Below, piece by piece: positions 1 through 7,745 of a DNA stretch of 15,309 bases. The notes under the pieces are model-generated. The model worked only from the letters and a program-made list of their open reading frames with translations, made no database searches and was not told where the DNA came from. Source of the DNA: JBEVOS01 sp964564595 (GTDB lineage: Bacteria > Pseudomonadota > Alphaproteobacteria > Caulobacterales > Aquidulcibacteraceae); contig CAZMCA010000075.1 of the NCBI GenBank assembly GCA_964564595.1, positions 1 to 15,309 of the forward strand. Reading direction: 5' to 3'. The stretch's first letter is position 1. Every line of letters starts with the position of its first letter. Made by a program: the position numbers and the translations under genes.

Positions 1-593
1 GATCAGCTCAGCGACGTTGTGCGGCGGGATGCTCGTCGCCATGCCGACGGCGATGCCGCTCGATCCGTTCGCGAGCAAATTCGGAAACGCCGCCGGCAGC
101 ACCACCGGCTCGCGCTCTTGCTCATCGTAGTTCGGGCGGAAATCGACGGCGTCTTCGTTGATGCCTTCGAGCAGCGCTTCTGCCGCTTTCGTCAGCCGGC
201 TTTCGGTGTAGCGCATCGCGGCGGGGCTATCGCCGTCGATGTTGCCGAAATTGCCCTGCCAATCGAATAGCGGGTAGCGCGAGTTGAAATCCTGCGCTAG
301 ACGGACAATCGCATCGNNNNNNNNNNGCCATGCGGATGGAACCGGCCCATCACATCGCCGACGACGCGGGCGGATTTCTTGAACGCGCTCTCGGGATTGA
401 GGTTGAGCTCGCGCATCGCGTAGAGCACGCGCCGGTGGACGGGCTTGAGGCCGTCGCGCACATCCGGCAGAGCGCGGCTCGTAATTGTGGAAAGCGCGTA
501 GGCCAGATAGCGCTTCGAAAGCGCCTCGCCGATCGGCTCCTCGATGATCCGTCCGCCTTCCTCAGGCGAAATGATCCCTGCGTCGTCTGCCAT
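1..593 (-). CDS. parC: DNA topoisomerase IV subunit A, N-terminal part (partial, interrupted by assembly gap)
   Basis: ParC is the DNA-breaking subunit of topoisomerase IV, which with ParE separates linked daughter chromosomes. The protein starts MADDAGIISPEEGG at an ATG (591-593) preceded by a GGAG six bases upstream. The type IIA topoisomerase core follows: ALSKRYLAYALSTI, DVRDGLKPVHRRVLYAM and GDVMGRFHPHG. A 10-N gap interrupts the frame here, and the correct frame resumes with DAIVRLAQDFNSRYPLFD. RYTESRL, carrying the catalytic tyrosine, is encoded near 200-220, and GIAVGMATSIPPHN lies near the left edge. The gene runs off the window, so roughly the first 200 of about 740 residues are visible. 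It is the last visible gene of the minus-strand block, 48 bases after recO. GyrA is the main alternative; the context downstream of recO and the N-terminus favour ParC, but the C-terminal domain that would decide this is outside the window. Confidence 0.93.
317..326. other. Assembly gap of 10 N inside parC
   Basis: Ten undetermined bases separate the codons for HPHG (ending at 327 on the minus strand) from those for DAIVRLAQDF. In the ParC/GyrA family these motifs are normally joined by five residues of the type DSAIY or DSACY. Counting frames, about 14 bases should be present where 10 N are written, so the N run is a placeholder of arbitrary length and not a measured gap. Confidence 0.9.
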
Positions 594-604
594 TCTTAGC
601 TCCG

Positions 605-622
605 CCGCCCGATTCCGGGCGG
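605..622 (-). promoter_or_regulatory. Hairpin just upstream of the parC ribosome-binding site
   Basis: CCGCCCG and CGGGCGG form a perfect 7-bp stem around the 4-base loop ATTC. On the minus strand the stem ends one or two bases before the GGAG of parC. There is no T run after it, so it is not a standard intrinsic terminator. It could modulate parC translation or stabilise an mRNA end in the recO-parC spacer. In such GC-rich DNA it could also be chance. Confidence 0.35.
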
Positions 623-641
623 GATATTCCGCTCCGCTATG

Positions 642-1370
642 TCAGAGTCGGCCCGCAAAGCCCAATCGCTCGATCAGCCGGCGGCGCGCGTCCGGCAGCC
701 CCTCGCCGCGCTGGTCGAACAATCGACGCTCCAGGAAATGCCCCGCCAGCGCAAAAGCGTCCGCTACGTCGCCTTCTTCCACAGGCGCCCCCGCGTCCAA
801 CAGAAACGGCGGCAGCCGCAGCAGCTTGTCTGCGAATGGCGCGCCCGCTTCGGCGCTGGCGGCTCGCCCGGTGCGCGGGCTCACCCAGGCCAAATCTTCC
901 GTCGCGCCCGAGACAGCGCAGCGCTCCAGATCGAGCCCGTACCCCGCCTGCGCGAGCAATCCGACTTCGAAGCGCACATAGATCGCCGGCCAAATCTCCT
1001 CGACCGGCAGCGCCTCGAGCAGCACGACGAGGCCTTCGAACAACCCCGGATAGGCTTGCCTCTCCGCCGTCGCTGCGCGCACCAGCGCAATCGCCGTGCT
1101 GATGGCGGAGAGCGCGCCCGCATCGGAGAGCACGCGCCCCGCATAAGGCTCGGCAAGATCGAGCGGATTGAAAAACCCAAGTTGTTCGGAAAGCCGCGCC
1201 TTCCATCCCGCATGCACCAGATTGCCAGGCTGCAGCGCCGGCGCCGCGCGCCGCCCGCCATGCACCACGCCGCCAAACCGCCCATGCCCGCGCGCAAAAA
1301 CCTCCGCGACGAGCTTGCCTTCGCCGAGCGGCCGGCTGCCCAGCACGATCGCGTCGTCAACCCATTCCAT
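642..1370 (-). CDS. recO: DNA repair protein RecO
   Basis: RecO works with RecR, and with RecF in many species, to load RecA on SSB-coated single-stranded DNA during gap repair. The product is about 242 residues, normal for the family. It has the N-terminal OB-fold (MEWVDDAIVLGSRPLGEG, then GRFGGVVHGGRR) and a helical C-terminal domain containing LERCAVSGATEDLAWVSPRTGR, a pattern typical of alphaproteobacterial RecO. Only one cysteine of the zinc-type region is visible, as in many RecO proteins of this class. I chose the ATG at 1368-1370 because family members usually begin MEW. A TTG at 1377-1379 would add three residues (MSV) and overlap the era stop. The ATG lies five bases after the era stop codon, so translation is probably coupled. 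Confidence 0.93.
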   Translation of the reverse strand: MEWVDDAIVLGSRPLGEGKLVAEVFARGHGRFGGVVHGGRRAAPALQPGNLVHAGWKARLSEQLGFFNPLDLAEPYAGRVLSDAGALSAISTAIALVRAATAERQAYPGLFEGLVVLLEALPVEEIWPAIYVRFEVGLLAQAGYGLDLERCAVSGATEDLAWVSPRTGRAASAEAGAPFADKLLRLPPFLLDAGAPVEEGDVADAFALAGHFLERRLFDQRGEGLPDARRRLIERLGFAGRL

Positions 1371-1375
1371 GACGC

Positions 1376-2308
1376 TCAATCATCGAAATCGAGGCCCATC
1401 GCGTCGAACCGTGCACGTTCGTCGCTCCAGTTCTCGCGCACCTTCACGTGCAAGAAGAGATGCGCGGGAGCGCCGAGCATGGCGGCGATGTCGGCGCGTG
1501 CCGCTTGGCCGATTGCTTTGACGGTTTGCCCGCCATCGCCGATGGCGATTTTCCGCTGGCTCTCGCGCGCGACGTAGATCGTCTGCTCGATGCGGACCGA
1601 GCCGTCCTTGCGCTGCTCCCACGCTTCGGTCTCGACCGTCGTTTCGTACGGCAGTTCATCATGCAGCCGCAGTATCAGCTTCTCGCGCGTGATCTCAGCG
1701 GCGCGCACGCGCGCGGGCGCATCGGCCGCTTGATCCTCGGGAAAGAGCCACGGCCCTTCCGGCGCGCGCGCCGCGAGCGCGTTCGCCAGATCGTCGACGC
1801 CGTCGCCCTTCTCGGCTGAGATCATGAACACGTCTGAATAGACGCCCTCATCGAACAGCGTCTTCGTCACCGCGAGCAGCGCGTCGCGCGGCATGGCGTC
1901 GATCTTGTTGAGCGCCAAGATCGCTTTGACGTTTCCATCCTTCAGGCGCCCCACGATGGTCGCGACATCCTCGCGCGCGCGCTTGTCCGCTGGCGTTGGT
2001 GCTGCCCGCGCTTGCCCTGCGGCGTCAACGACGTGAACGACAGCGTCCGCATCTTCGAGCGCACCCCAAGCCGCGCGCACCATCGCGCGATCGAGCCGCC
2101 GTTTCGGCGCAAACACGCCAGGCGTATCGACGAGCACGAGTTGCGCCTGCCCGCGCATCGCCACGCCCCGCAGCGGAAAGCGCGTCGTCTGCACTTTGTG
2201 CGTCACGATCGCCACCTTCTCACCGACAAGCCGATTCACGAGCGTCGATTTGCCCGCGTTCGGTGCGCCAATCACAGCAACGATTGCGCACCGTGTTCCT
2301 TCAGTCAT
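1376..2308 (-). CDS. era: GTPase Era
   Basis: Era is an essential GTPase that binds the 3' end of 16S rRNA and monitors small-subunit maturation. The G motifs are all visible: G1 GAPNAGKST (about 14-22), G2 threonines in QTTRF, G3 DTPG (about 61-64), G4 NKID (about 134-137) and G5 SAEKG (about 164-168). The C-terminal KH domain includes RKIAIGDGGQTVKAIG and HVKVRENW. An alanine-rich stretch between G3 and G4 (around AGQARAAPTPADKRARED) lengthens the GTPase domain slightly, giving 310 residues where about 300 is usual. The ATG at 2306-2308 overlaps the end of rnc (ATGACTGA) and is preferred over a TTG three bases upstream. The rnc-era pairing is widespread in bacteria and links two steps of rRNA maturation. 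Confidence 0.97.
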   Translation of the reverse strand: MTEGTRCAIVAVIGAPNAGKSTLVNRLVGEKVAIVTHKVQTTRFPLRGVAMRGQAQLVLVDTPGVFAPKRRLDRAMVRAAWGALEDADAVVHVVDAAGQARAAPTPADKRAREDVATIVGRLKDGNVKAILALNKIDAMPRDALLAVTKTLFDEGVYSDVFMISAEKGDGVDDLANALAARAPEGPWLFPEDQAADAPARVRAAEITREKLILRLHDELPYETTVETEAWEQRKDGSVRIEQTIYVARESQRKIAIGDGGQTVKAIGQAARADIAAMLGAPAHLFLHVKVRENWSDERARFDAMGLDFDD

Positions 2309-2990
2309 CAACGCCCTGTGCTTTCAGCAACGCCGCCGCCGCCGCTTGCTCCGCTTCACGTTTGGAACCGCCTTCGCCGCGCGCGCGCTCAAGTCCCGAG
2401 ACCTGCGCCTCCACGAGAAAATGCGGCGCGTGGTCGGGTCCGGTGCGCGCGATCACCTCATAACGCGGCCCATCGCGGCGTTGGGCCGCTGCCCATTCCT
2501 GCAACGTCGTTTTCGGATCTTTGCGCGCGCGGCTCGCGCCTTCGAGTTCGGACGCCCAAAAGCGCATGACAAACGCGCGCGCCGCCTCAAGGCCAGCATC
2601 GAGATAAATCGCAGCGATCACGGATTCGCACACGTCCGCCAGGATCGCTTCCTTGCCGCGCCCGCCCGCCTGCGCCTCCGCGCGCGAAAGCACGATCGCC
2701 GGCCCAAGATCGGCGCGCTCGGCCGCGCGCGCGCATGCGCCGCGATTGACGAGCGCGTTGAGCCTGGGCGCGAGGCCATCCTCCGCGTCGCTGGTGTGGC
2801 GCGCGTACAAGTATTCGCAGATCACGAGGCCGAGCACCCGGTCGCCCAGAAACTCCAGGCGTTCATACGTGATCGCGCCCGCGCGGCCGTGGCTCGCGCT
2901 CGAATGCGTCAGAGCTTCCGTGAGCAGCGCGCGGTTCGCGAACGCATGACCGATGCGCGCTTCAAGCGCGGCGATGGCGTCCTCGGCCAC
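2301..2990 (-). CDS. rnc: Ribonuclease III
   Basis: RNase III cuts double-stranded RNA, releasing 16S and 23S rRNA precursors and processing some mRNAs. The 229-residue product shows the signature ERLEFLGDRVLGL (about 43-55) with the metal-binding Glu46 and Asp50. The second acidic pair is Asp119 and Glu122 in ILADVCESVIAAIYLDAG. A double-stranded RNA-binding domain follows (about 160-226), beginning DPKTTLQEW and ending GSKREAEQAAAAALL. The start is a GTG (2988-2990) three bases after the lepB stop, with a GGA at suitable spacing inside the end of lepB. The stop overlaps the era start by eight bases. The C-terminal alanine run is encoded by GCC/GCG repeats, which are local low complexity. 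The motifs leave little doubt about identity. Confidence 0.97.
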   Translation of the reverse strand: MAEDAIAALEARIGHAFANRALLTEALTHSSASHGRAGAITYERLEFLGDRVLGLVICEYLYARHTSDAEDGLAPRLNALVNRGACARAAERADLGPAIVLSRAEAQAGGRGKEAILADVCESVIAAIYLDAGLEAARAFVMRFWASELEGASRARKDPKTTLQEWAAAQRRDGPRYEVIARTGPDHAPHFLVEAQVSGLERARGEGGSKREAEQAAAAALLKAQGVDD

Positions 2991-2993
2991 GAT

Positions 2994-3749
2994 CTATTCC
3001 AACGTGTGCAAGAACCGGTCGCCGCGGAATCCGGTGATCAGCGTCCACGGTTGCAGCAGGCTCGTCGATCCATCGAACGAAGCGATCACGATCTGCGCTG
3101 GGCCAACGAGATATTCGAACGGCACAAAGCCCATCGCCAGCGTGCGGCTATCTTCGGAATTGTCGCGGTCGTCGCCCATGAAGAAGTAATGCCCCTCGGG
3201 CACGATGAACTCGCGCGTGTCGTCTAGCGGGCCGCGCGGGTCCTTATCGAACGTCGTGTAAGTCACGCCGTTTTCGAGCGTCTCCCGCCACGCCGGAATT
3301 TCGTGGATCAGCCCGTTCGGTTCTTCGAACGGCTGCAGCCCCAGCGACTCGCGCTCCACCGCCTCGCCATTGATGTAGAGCGCTCCGCCCGTCACGCGGA
3401 TGCGATCGCCCGGCAGGCCGATCAGGCGCTTGACGAAATCGCGGTCCGGCTCGGGCGCAGAGCGGAACACGATGATGTCGCCACGCTGCGGCTGCGTCGC
3501 CAGGAACCGCCCGTGCGGCAGCAATCCCTCAAGTGGCGCGAACGAGAAGCGCCCATAGCCGTAGGACCACTTCGTCACGACGATGTAATCGCCTACCTCC
3601 AAGGTCGGTTGCATCGATCCCGAGGGGATCCGGAACGGCTGGGCGATCGTGAAGCGGATCAGCATCGCCAGCGCGAGCGCGTAGAGGATCGTCCGGACGT
3701 TTTCCCAGAAAGCGCTCATCGAAGGTGATCCGGCGTCAGTCGTCGTCAT
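2994..3749 (-). CDS. lepB: Signal peptidase I
   Basis: LepB is the inner-membrane protease that removes signal peptides from exported proteins on the periplasmic side. The 251-residue sequence has a single N-terminal membrane segment (about 18-37, ILYALALAMLIRFTIA). The nucleophile Ser45 lies in PSGSMQPTLEVGD and the general base Lys107 in RDFVKRLIGLPGDRI. The box E motif GDDRDNSEDSR (about 192-202) follows. The Ser/Lys dyad and all boxes are intact. It starts at the ATG of MTTTDAGSPSMSAF, 29 bases after acpS. Its place between acpS and rnc is a conserved alphaproteobacterial arrangement. The paralogue LepA is excluded because there are no GTPase motifs. Confidence 0.97.
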   Translation of the reverse strand: MTTTDAGSPSMSAFWENVRTILYALALAMLIRFTIAQPFRIPSGSMQPTLEVGDYIVVTKWSYGYGRFSFAPLEGLLPHGRFLATQPQRGDIIVFRSAPEPDRDFVKRLIGLPGDRIRVTGGALYINGEAVERESLGLQPFEEPNGLIHEIPAWRETLENGVTYTTFDKDPRGPLDDTREFIVPEGHYFFMGDDRDNSEDSRTLAMGFVPFEYLVGPAQIVIASFDGSTSLLQPWTLITGFRGDRFLHTLE

Positions 3750-3778
3750 GCGGTTCTCGCACCCCTCGCGCCAGCGAT

Positions 3779-4180
3779 CTACGCCGGGTCGGCCGAAATA
3801 ATGACGAAGCTCTGGGCGAGCGGATAGTCATCCGTCAAGGACACGAATACATGCGCGATATGCCCGGAAGGGGTTAATTCTTCGAGCCTTTTTGCCGCGC
3901 CATTGGTCAAAATCAGGGTCGGCTGGCCGCTTCTGAGATTCGTTACCCCCATGTCGCGCCAGAACACCCCCGCCCGCATGCCGGTCCCGAGCGCCTTGGC
4001 GCAGGCCTCCTTGGCGGCGAACCGCTTGGCGTAGCTGGCCGCGCGCTGGGCTGGCCGGCGCTCGGCCCGCGCCCGCTCCGTCTCAGTGAAAACACGGTGC
4101 GTGAAGCGGTCGCCGAACTTTTCCAGCGTGCCTTCGACACGCCGGATATCGATGATGTCTGACCCGATGCCGATAATCAT
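3779..4180 (-). CDS. acpS: Holo-[acyl-carrier-protein] synthase
   Basis: AcpS transfers the 4'-phosphopantetheine arm of coenzyme A to a serine of apo-ACP, which activates it for fatty acid synthesis. The 133-residue product has the two family motifs. GIGSDIIDIRR near the N-terminus carries the magnesium-binding Asp8. RFAAKEACAKALGTG carries Glu58. The ending HVFVSLTDDYPLAQSFVI matches the last strand of the fold. The start is the ATG at 4178-4180, six bases after the pdxJ stop. The Shine-Dalgarno sequence is weak, so it may rely on coupling to pdxJ. Linkage pdxJ-acpS-lepB is typical of Proteobacteria. Confidence 0.96.
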   Translation of the reverse strand: MIIGIGSDIIDIRRVEGTLEKFGDRFTHRVFTETERARAERRPAQRAASYAKRFAAKEACAKALGTGMRAGVFWRDMGVTNLRSGQPTLILTNGAAKRLEELTPSGHIAHVFVSLTDDYPLAQSFVIISADPA

Positions 4181-4186
4181 CCGCGA

Positions 4187-4939
4187 TCAGGCCGCGCGCG
4201 CCAGATCCATGCGCCGGCGCATTTCCTGGATCGTGTCCTTCAGCCCCGTGAAGATCGCTTCGCCCACCAGGAAGTGCCCGATGTTGAGCTCCGCCACATT
4301 CGGGATGGAGGCAATCGGCGCGACGCTTTCGAACGTAATGCCGTGCCCCGCATGGACCTCGAGGCCGCGCTTCTCCGCGGCGGCGGCGGCTTCGTGCATC
4401 GCCGCCAATTCCTTATCGATCGCCGCATAGTCCCGGCGCGCGACGGCGTCGCAGAACGATCCCGTGTGCAGTTCGACGACCGCCGCGCCGAGCGCTTCGG
4501 CGACCGCGATCTGCACGGGATCGGGGTCGATGAACAGCGACACGCGCACGCCCGCTTCCCGCAGCGTGCGCACATAGGGCGCGACCTGATTATGCTTGGC
4601 CGCAACATCGAGGCCGCCCTCGGTCGTGCGCTCTTCGCGCCGCTCCGGCACAAGGCAGCACGCATGCGGCCGCGCGCGCAGCGCGATTTGCAGCATCTCT
4701 TCCGCGCACGCCATTTCGAGGTTGATCGGCAGCGTCGTTGCGTCCGCGAGGCGCGCCAAATCCTCTTCGCGCACATGCCGGCGATCTTCGCGGATATGCA
4801 GCGTGATGCCGTCCGCGCCCGCTTCGGCCGCGACGAGCGCTGCGCGCACTGGATCGGGATGAGGCCCCCCGCGCGCGTTCCGGATGGTCGCGACGTGATC
4901 GATGTTGACGCCTAGGCGCACGCGATTGGAACGGCTCAT
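4187..4939 (-). CDS. pdxJ: Pyridoxine 5'-phosphate synthase
   Basis: PdxJ condenses 1-deoxy-D-xylulose 5-phosphate with 3-amino-2-oxopropyl phosphate to give pyridoxine 5'-phosphate, the last ring-forming step of the DXP-dependent vitamin B6 pathway. The 250-residue TIM-barrel protein shows LGVNIDHVATIRNARGG (about 9-25), HIREDRRHVREED (about 48-60), INLEMACAEEM, LVPERREERTTEGGLD and HAGHGITFE. These motifs hold the conserved histidine and glutamate of the active site. NVAELNIGHFLVGEAIF near the end forms the phosphate site. The ATG overlaps the pyrE stop in an ATGA, so translation is probably coupled. The length is normal and nothing is missing. Confidence 0.97.
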   Translation of the reverse strand: MSRSNRVRLGVNIDHVATIRNARGGPHPDPVRAALVAAEAGADGITLHIREDRRHVREEDLARLADATTLPINLEMACAEEMLQIALRARPHACCLVPERREERTTEGGLDVAAKHNQVAPYVRTLREAGVRVSLFIDPDPVQIAVAEALGAAVVELHTGSFCDAVARRDYAAIDKELAAMHEAAAAAEKRGLEVHAGHGITFESVAPIASIPNVAELNIGHFLVGEAIFTGLKDTIQEMRRRMDLARAA

Positions 4940-5526
4940 GCCGCAAGCCCCCGGCTGCCGGGTTTCACCGGCGGAATAGCCGCCAGTTCTGGCGGCAGAT
5001 TATCCGGCGCGTAGGCCGGCGCGTTCACTTCGGCGAGCGCCAGGATGCGCATCCCCGCCGCATCGCTGCTCTTGCCGCCCGAGCGGTCGATGATGCAGGC
5101 GCCGCCCACCACTTCACCCGGTTCGTTGGCGATGCCCGCCGCGCATTCGTTGAACGAGAGCCCGGTCGTGATCACGTCTTCCACGATCAGCACGCGCTCG
5201 CCAGGCTTGATCGCAAAGCCGCGCCGCAGGCGGAACTTGCCTTCCTCGCGTTCGGTGAAGATCGCGCGGCAGCCCAAATGGCGCGCCGTCTCGTAGCCAG
5301 GAATGATCCCGCCCACTGCGGGCGACACCACAACATCGATCTTCCCGAACGTCTCGGTCACGCGCGCCGCGAGCGCTTTGCATAGGCGCTCCGTGCGGGC
5401 CGGATCCATGAACACGAAGGCCTTTTGATAGAACACCGGGCTGCGCAGGCCCGACGACAAAATGAAGTGGCCTTCCAGCAGCGCGCCGGCGGCGCGGAAT
5501 TCTTCGAGCACGCGTTCGGGGGTCAT
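4936..5526 (-). CDS. pyrE: Orotate phosphoribosyltransferase
   Basis: PyrE joins orotate to PRPP to form orotidine 5'-monophosphate in de novo pyrimidine synthesis. From the chosen ATG (5524-5526) it is 196 residues. Visible family features are GALLEGHFILSSGLRS (about 14-29), VVVSPAVGGIIPGYETA (about 65-81), the flexible-loop region FTEREEGKFRLRRGF, and the PRPP-binding motif VLIVEDVITTG (about 112-122). A GTG at 5548-5550 would add eight residues (MARKSRRL). I prefer MTPERVLEEFRAAG because it resembles the usual family start, but neither start has a clear Shine-Dalgarno sequence. It is the first gene of the minus-strand block and is divergent from the metallopeptidase, so the operon promoter should lie in the shared upstream region. 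I could not identify it with confidence. Confidence 0.94.
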   Translation of the reverse strand: MTPERVLEEFRAAGALLEGHFILSSGLRSPVFYQKAFVFMDPARTERLCKALAARVTETFGKIDVVVSPAVGGIIPGYETARHLGCRAIFTEREEGKFRLRRGFAIKPGERVLIVEDVITTGLSFNECAAGIANEPGEVVGGACIIDRSGGKSSDAAGMRILALAEVNAPAYAPDNLPPELAAIPPVKPGSRGLAA

Positions 5527-5584
5527 AAGGCGACGGCTTTTACGCGCCACACGCGAACAAGTCGATGCGAAATCGGAACGGTTT

Positions 5585-5599
5585 GCGCCCCTTGGGCGC
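5585..5599. promoter_or_regulatory. Inverted repeat in the pyrE / metallopeptidase divergent region
   Basis: GCGCCC and GGGCGC form a perfect 6-bp inverted repeat around CTT. It sits in the 113-base region between the divergent pyrE and M3 peptidase starts, about 60 bases from pyrE and 40 bases from the peptidase. It could be an operator or an mRNA-leader hairpin of the peptidase. No convincing -35/-10 pair was seen on either strand, so its role is unknown and chance is possible in this GC-rich context. Confidence 0.3.
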
Positions 5600-5629
5600 G
5601 GCGCCTACGCTCAGCGCACAGAGAATCGC

Positions 5630-5634
5630 GGAGG
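5630..5634 (+). promoter_or_regulatory. Ribosome-binding site of the M3 metallopeptidase
   Basis: GGAGG lies five bases before the ATG at 5640. It supports this start over an in-frame ATG at 5565, which would add 25 residues ahead of the signal sequence and has no comparable site. Confidence 0.8.
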
Positions 5635-5639
5635 GGCGC

Positions 5640-7700
5640 ATGGCGCGGCGGGTGTGGGCGAGTTTGGCTGCCAGCGTGGCGGCCGCCTGTGTGGTGTTTG
5701 GCTGCACGACACCTGCCACCGAAGCGCCCGCTCCGCCCCCGCCTGCTGCCGCGGCCGATCCTGCCGCCGGGCTCGACGCGTTCCTTTCCGGGGTGCGCGC
5801 CGCGCCCGCCTCCGCGGCCGCGTTCACAGCCTATTGCGACGAAGCGCTCACGCGCGCCGCCGCATTGCGCACGGCGCTCGAAGCCGGCGCGGGCGCCGAT
5901 CCGCTGCGCGCATACGACAATCTCTACCTCGTGCTTCAATCCGTCGGGAACGACGCGTCGGTGGTGCAGGAAACCAACCCGAGCGCCGAAATCCGCGCCG
6001 CCGGCGAGGCGTGCACGCGCCGGGTGACGGAAGCCGCCACGGGCGTCGAGCTTTCCCGCCCCATCTACGACCGCCTCGCCGCGCTCGATGCGAACGCCGC
6101 TTCGCCCGCAGCGCGCCAGATTCTCACGCGCGAGATCGCCGCCTATCGCCGCATCGGCGTCGATAAGGACGAAGCGACGCGCGCGCTGGTGCAGCGCCTC
6201 CAGACCGAGATCACCGACATCGGTCTTCGCTTCGCGCGCAACATCCGCGAAGACCAAACCGTCATCATGCTGCCGAACGCGGCTGCGCTCGAAGGCTTGC
6301 CGGCCGATTACATCGCCGCACACCCGCCGCAAGCCGATGGCCGCATCCGCATCACCGCCACCAATCCGGATGTCACGCCGATCCTGAACTATGCGCGCCG
6401 CGACGCCACGCGCCGCGCCGTGTTCATGGCGTACCGGAACCGCGCCTGGCCCGCGAACGAGCCGGTGCTGCGCGATCTCCTGCAGCGCCGCTATCAACTT
6501 GCGCAGACGCTCGGCTACGCGAACTACGCCGCGCTTATCACCGAAGACAAAATGATCCGCACGCCCGAGCGCGCGGCCGCCTTTATCGATCAGCTCTCGG
6601 CGTTGTCTCGCCCAGCCGCGCAGCGCGACTACGCCACGCTGATGCAGCGCCTCCGCCGCATCGACCGGCGCGCCCGCACCGTGCCGGCGTGGAGTTCCAG
6701 CTATCTCTCCGAACTCGTGCAAAACGAGGACTACGCGCTGAACTCACAAGAGGTGCGCCAGTACTTTGCGTACAACAACGTGCGCGACGGCATCATCGGG
6801 CTCACGGAGGAGCTGTTCGGCGTCGATGTGCGCCCTTGGGCCGATGCGCCGCGCTGGCACGATAGCGTGGGCGCTTACGAGGTCGTCGATGGCGGGCAAG
6901 TCATTGGGCGCTTCTACCTCGATATGCATCCGCGCCCCGGCAAATACAGCCACGCTGCTATGTTTCCGCTCCGCGTGGGCGTCACCGGCCGCGCCGTTCC
7001 CGTGGCGGCGCTGCTGTGCAACTTCCCCGCCGGCGATCACCGCACCGGCCTGATGGAGCACCGCGACGTCGAGACCTTCCTCCACGAGTTCGGGCACCTG
7101 CTGCACTTCATGCTCTCGGGCCGGCAGGACTACGCCGCGGCCAACATGGGCGAACTCGAATGGGATTTCATCGAAGCGCCCTCACAGCTGCTTGAAGAAT
7201 GGGTGTGGGATTACGATACGCTCGCGCGCTTCGCCGTCGATGCGAATGGCCAGACCATTCCGCGCGATCTCGTCGCCCGCATGAACCGCGCACGCACCTT
7301 CGGCGAAGCGCTCGATGTCACCACCCAGCTCGGCTACGCCGCCGTCTCCCTAAACTACTACAACCGCGATCCGTCCGGCATGTCGCTCGATGCGGTCTAT
7401 CAGCGGGAGTTCAACCGCTACGCCACCATCAACGCCGCGCCCGGCACGCACATGTACGCCGCGTTCGGGCACCTCGATGGCTATTCGGCGATCTACTACA
7501 CGTACCAATGGTCGCGCGCGATCAGCTACGATCTCTTCACCGCGTTCGAGGCCTCGGGTCTGCGCGACACGGCGACGGCGCGGCGCTATCGCGAAACCGT
7601 GCTGGCGCCCGGAGGCTCGCAGCCGGCAAACGCGCTGATCGAGCGGTTCCTGGGGCGGCCAACCAATGTGGAGGCCTACGCCCGTCGCCTGAGGCAGTAA
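5640..7700 (+). CDS. M3-family zinc metallopeptidase (Dcp/oligopeptidase-like), predicted lipoprotein
   Basis: Predicted M3 peptidase that degrades short peptides outside the cytoplasm. From the ATG at 5640 it has 686 residues. The N-terminus (MARRVWASLAASVAAACVVFGC) is a positively charged, hydrophobic signal ending in a lipobox-like VFGC with Cys22, followed by a Pro/Ala-rich linker. The Phe at lipobox position -2 is unusual. The catalytic motif HEFGH is at about 482-486 and the third zinc ligand is the Glu of DFIEAPSQ (about 512). GHLDGYSAIYYTYQWS supplies the substrate-binding tyrosines seen in thimet oligopeptidase and Dcp. The C-terminus (LAPGGSQPANALIERFLGR) is typical of the family. 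Most Dcp homologues lack a lipid anchor. The gene is divergent from pyrE and 45 bases upstream of the kinase gene, so the two may share a transcript. The exact specificity cannot be read from sequence. Confidence 0.92.
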   Translation: MARRVWASLAASVAAACVVFGCTTPATEAPAPPPPAAAADPAAGLDAFLSGVRAAPASAAAFTAYCDEALTRAAALRTALEAGAGADPLRAYDNLYLVLQSVGNDASVVQETNPSAEIRAAGEACTRRVTEAATGVELSRPIYDRLAALDANAASPAARQILTREIAAYRRIGVDKDEATRALVQRLQTEITDIGLRFARNIREDQTVIMLPNAAALEGLPADYIAAHPPQADGRIRITATNPDVTPILNYARRDATRRAVFMAYRNRAWPANEPVLRDLLQRRYQLAQTLGYANYAALITEDKMIRTPERAAAFIDQLSALSRPAAQRDYATLMQRLRRIDRRARTVPAWSSSYLSELVQNEDYALNSQEVRQYFAYNNVRDGIIGLTEELFGVDVRPWADAPRWHDSVGAYEVVDGGQVIGRFYLDMHPRPGKYSHAAMFPLRVGVTGRAVPVAALLCNFPAGDHRTGLMEHRDVETFLHEFGHLLHFMLSGRQDYAAANMGELEWDFIEAPSQLLEEWVWDYDTLARFAVDANGQTIPRDLVARMNRARTFGEALDVTTQLGYAAVSLNYYNRDPSGMSLDAVYQREFNRYATINAAPGTHMYAAFGHLDGYSAIYYTYQWSRAISYDLFTAFEASGLRDTATARRYRETVLAPGGSQPANALIERFLGRPTNVEAYARRLRQ

Positions 7701-7745
7701 CCGTGCCGCTGGACGCTTCCTGCCGGCTCAGCCAATAAGACTGTA

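Noticed and set aside
2309..2311. TTG as the era start (one extra residue)
   Set aside because: An ATG follows immediately and overlaps the rnc stop in a typical coupled arrangement.
2327..2346. GCC-repeat tract as a microsatellite or phase-variation repeat
   Set aside because: It encodes the alanine-rich end of RNase III, is imperfect and in triplets, so length changes would not shift the frame.
2196..3227. Open frame of 343 codons on the plus strand across era, rnc and lepB
   Set aside because: It spans three genes with complete motifs on the other strand and has no motif of its own.
5523..6722. Open frame of 399 codons on the minus strand opposite the M3 peptidase
   Set aside because: It overlaps both pyrE and the peptidase, is low in recognisable features and is best explained by codon bias of the real gene.
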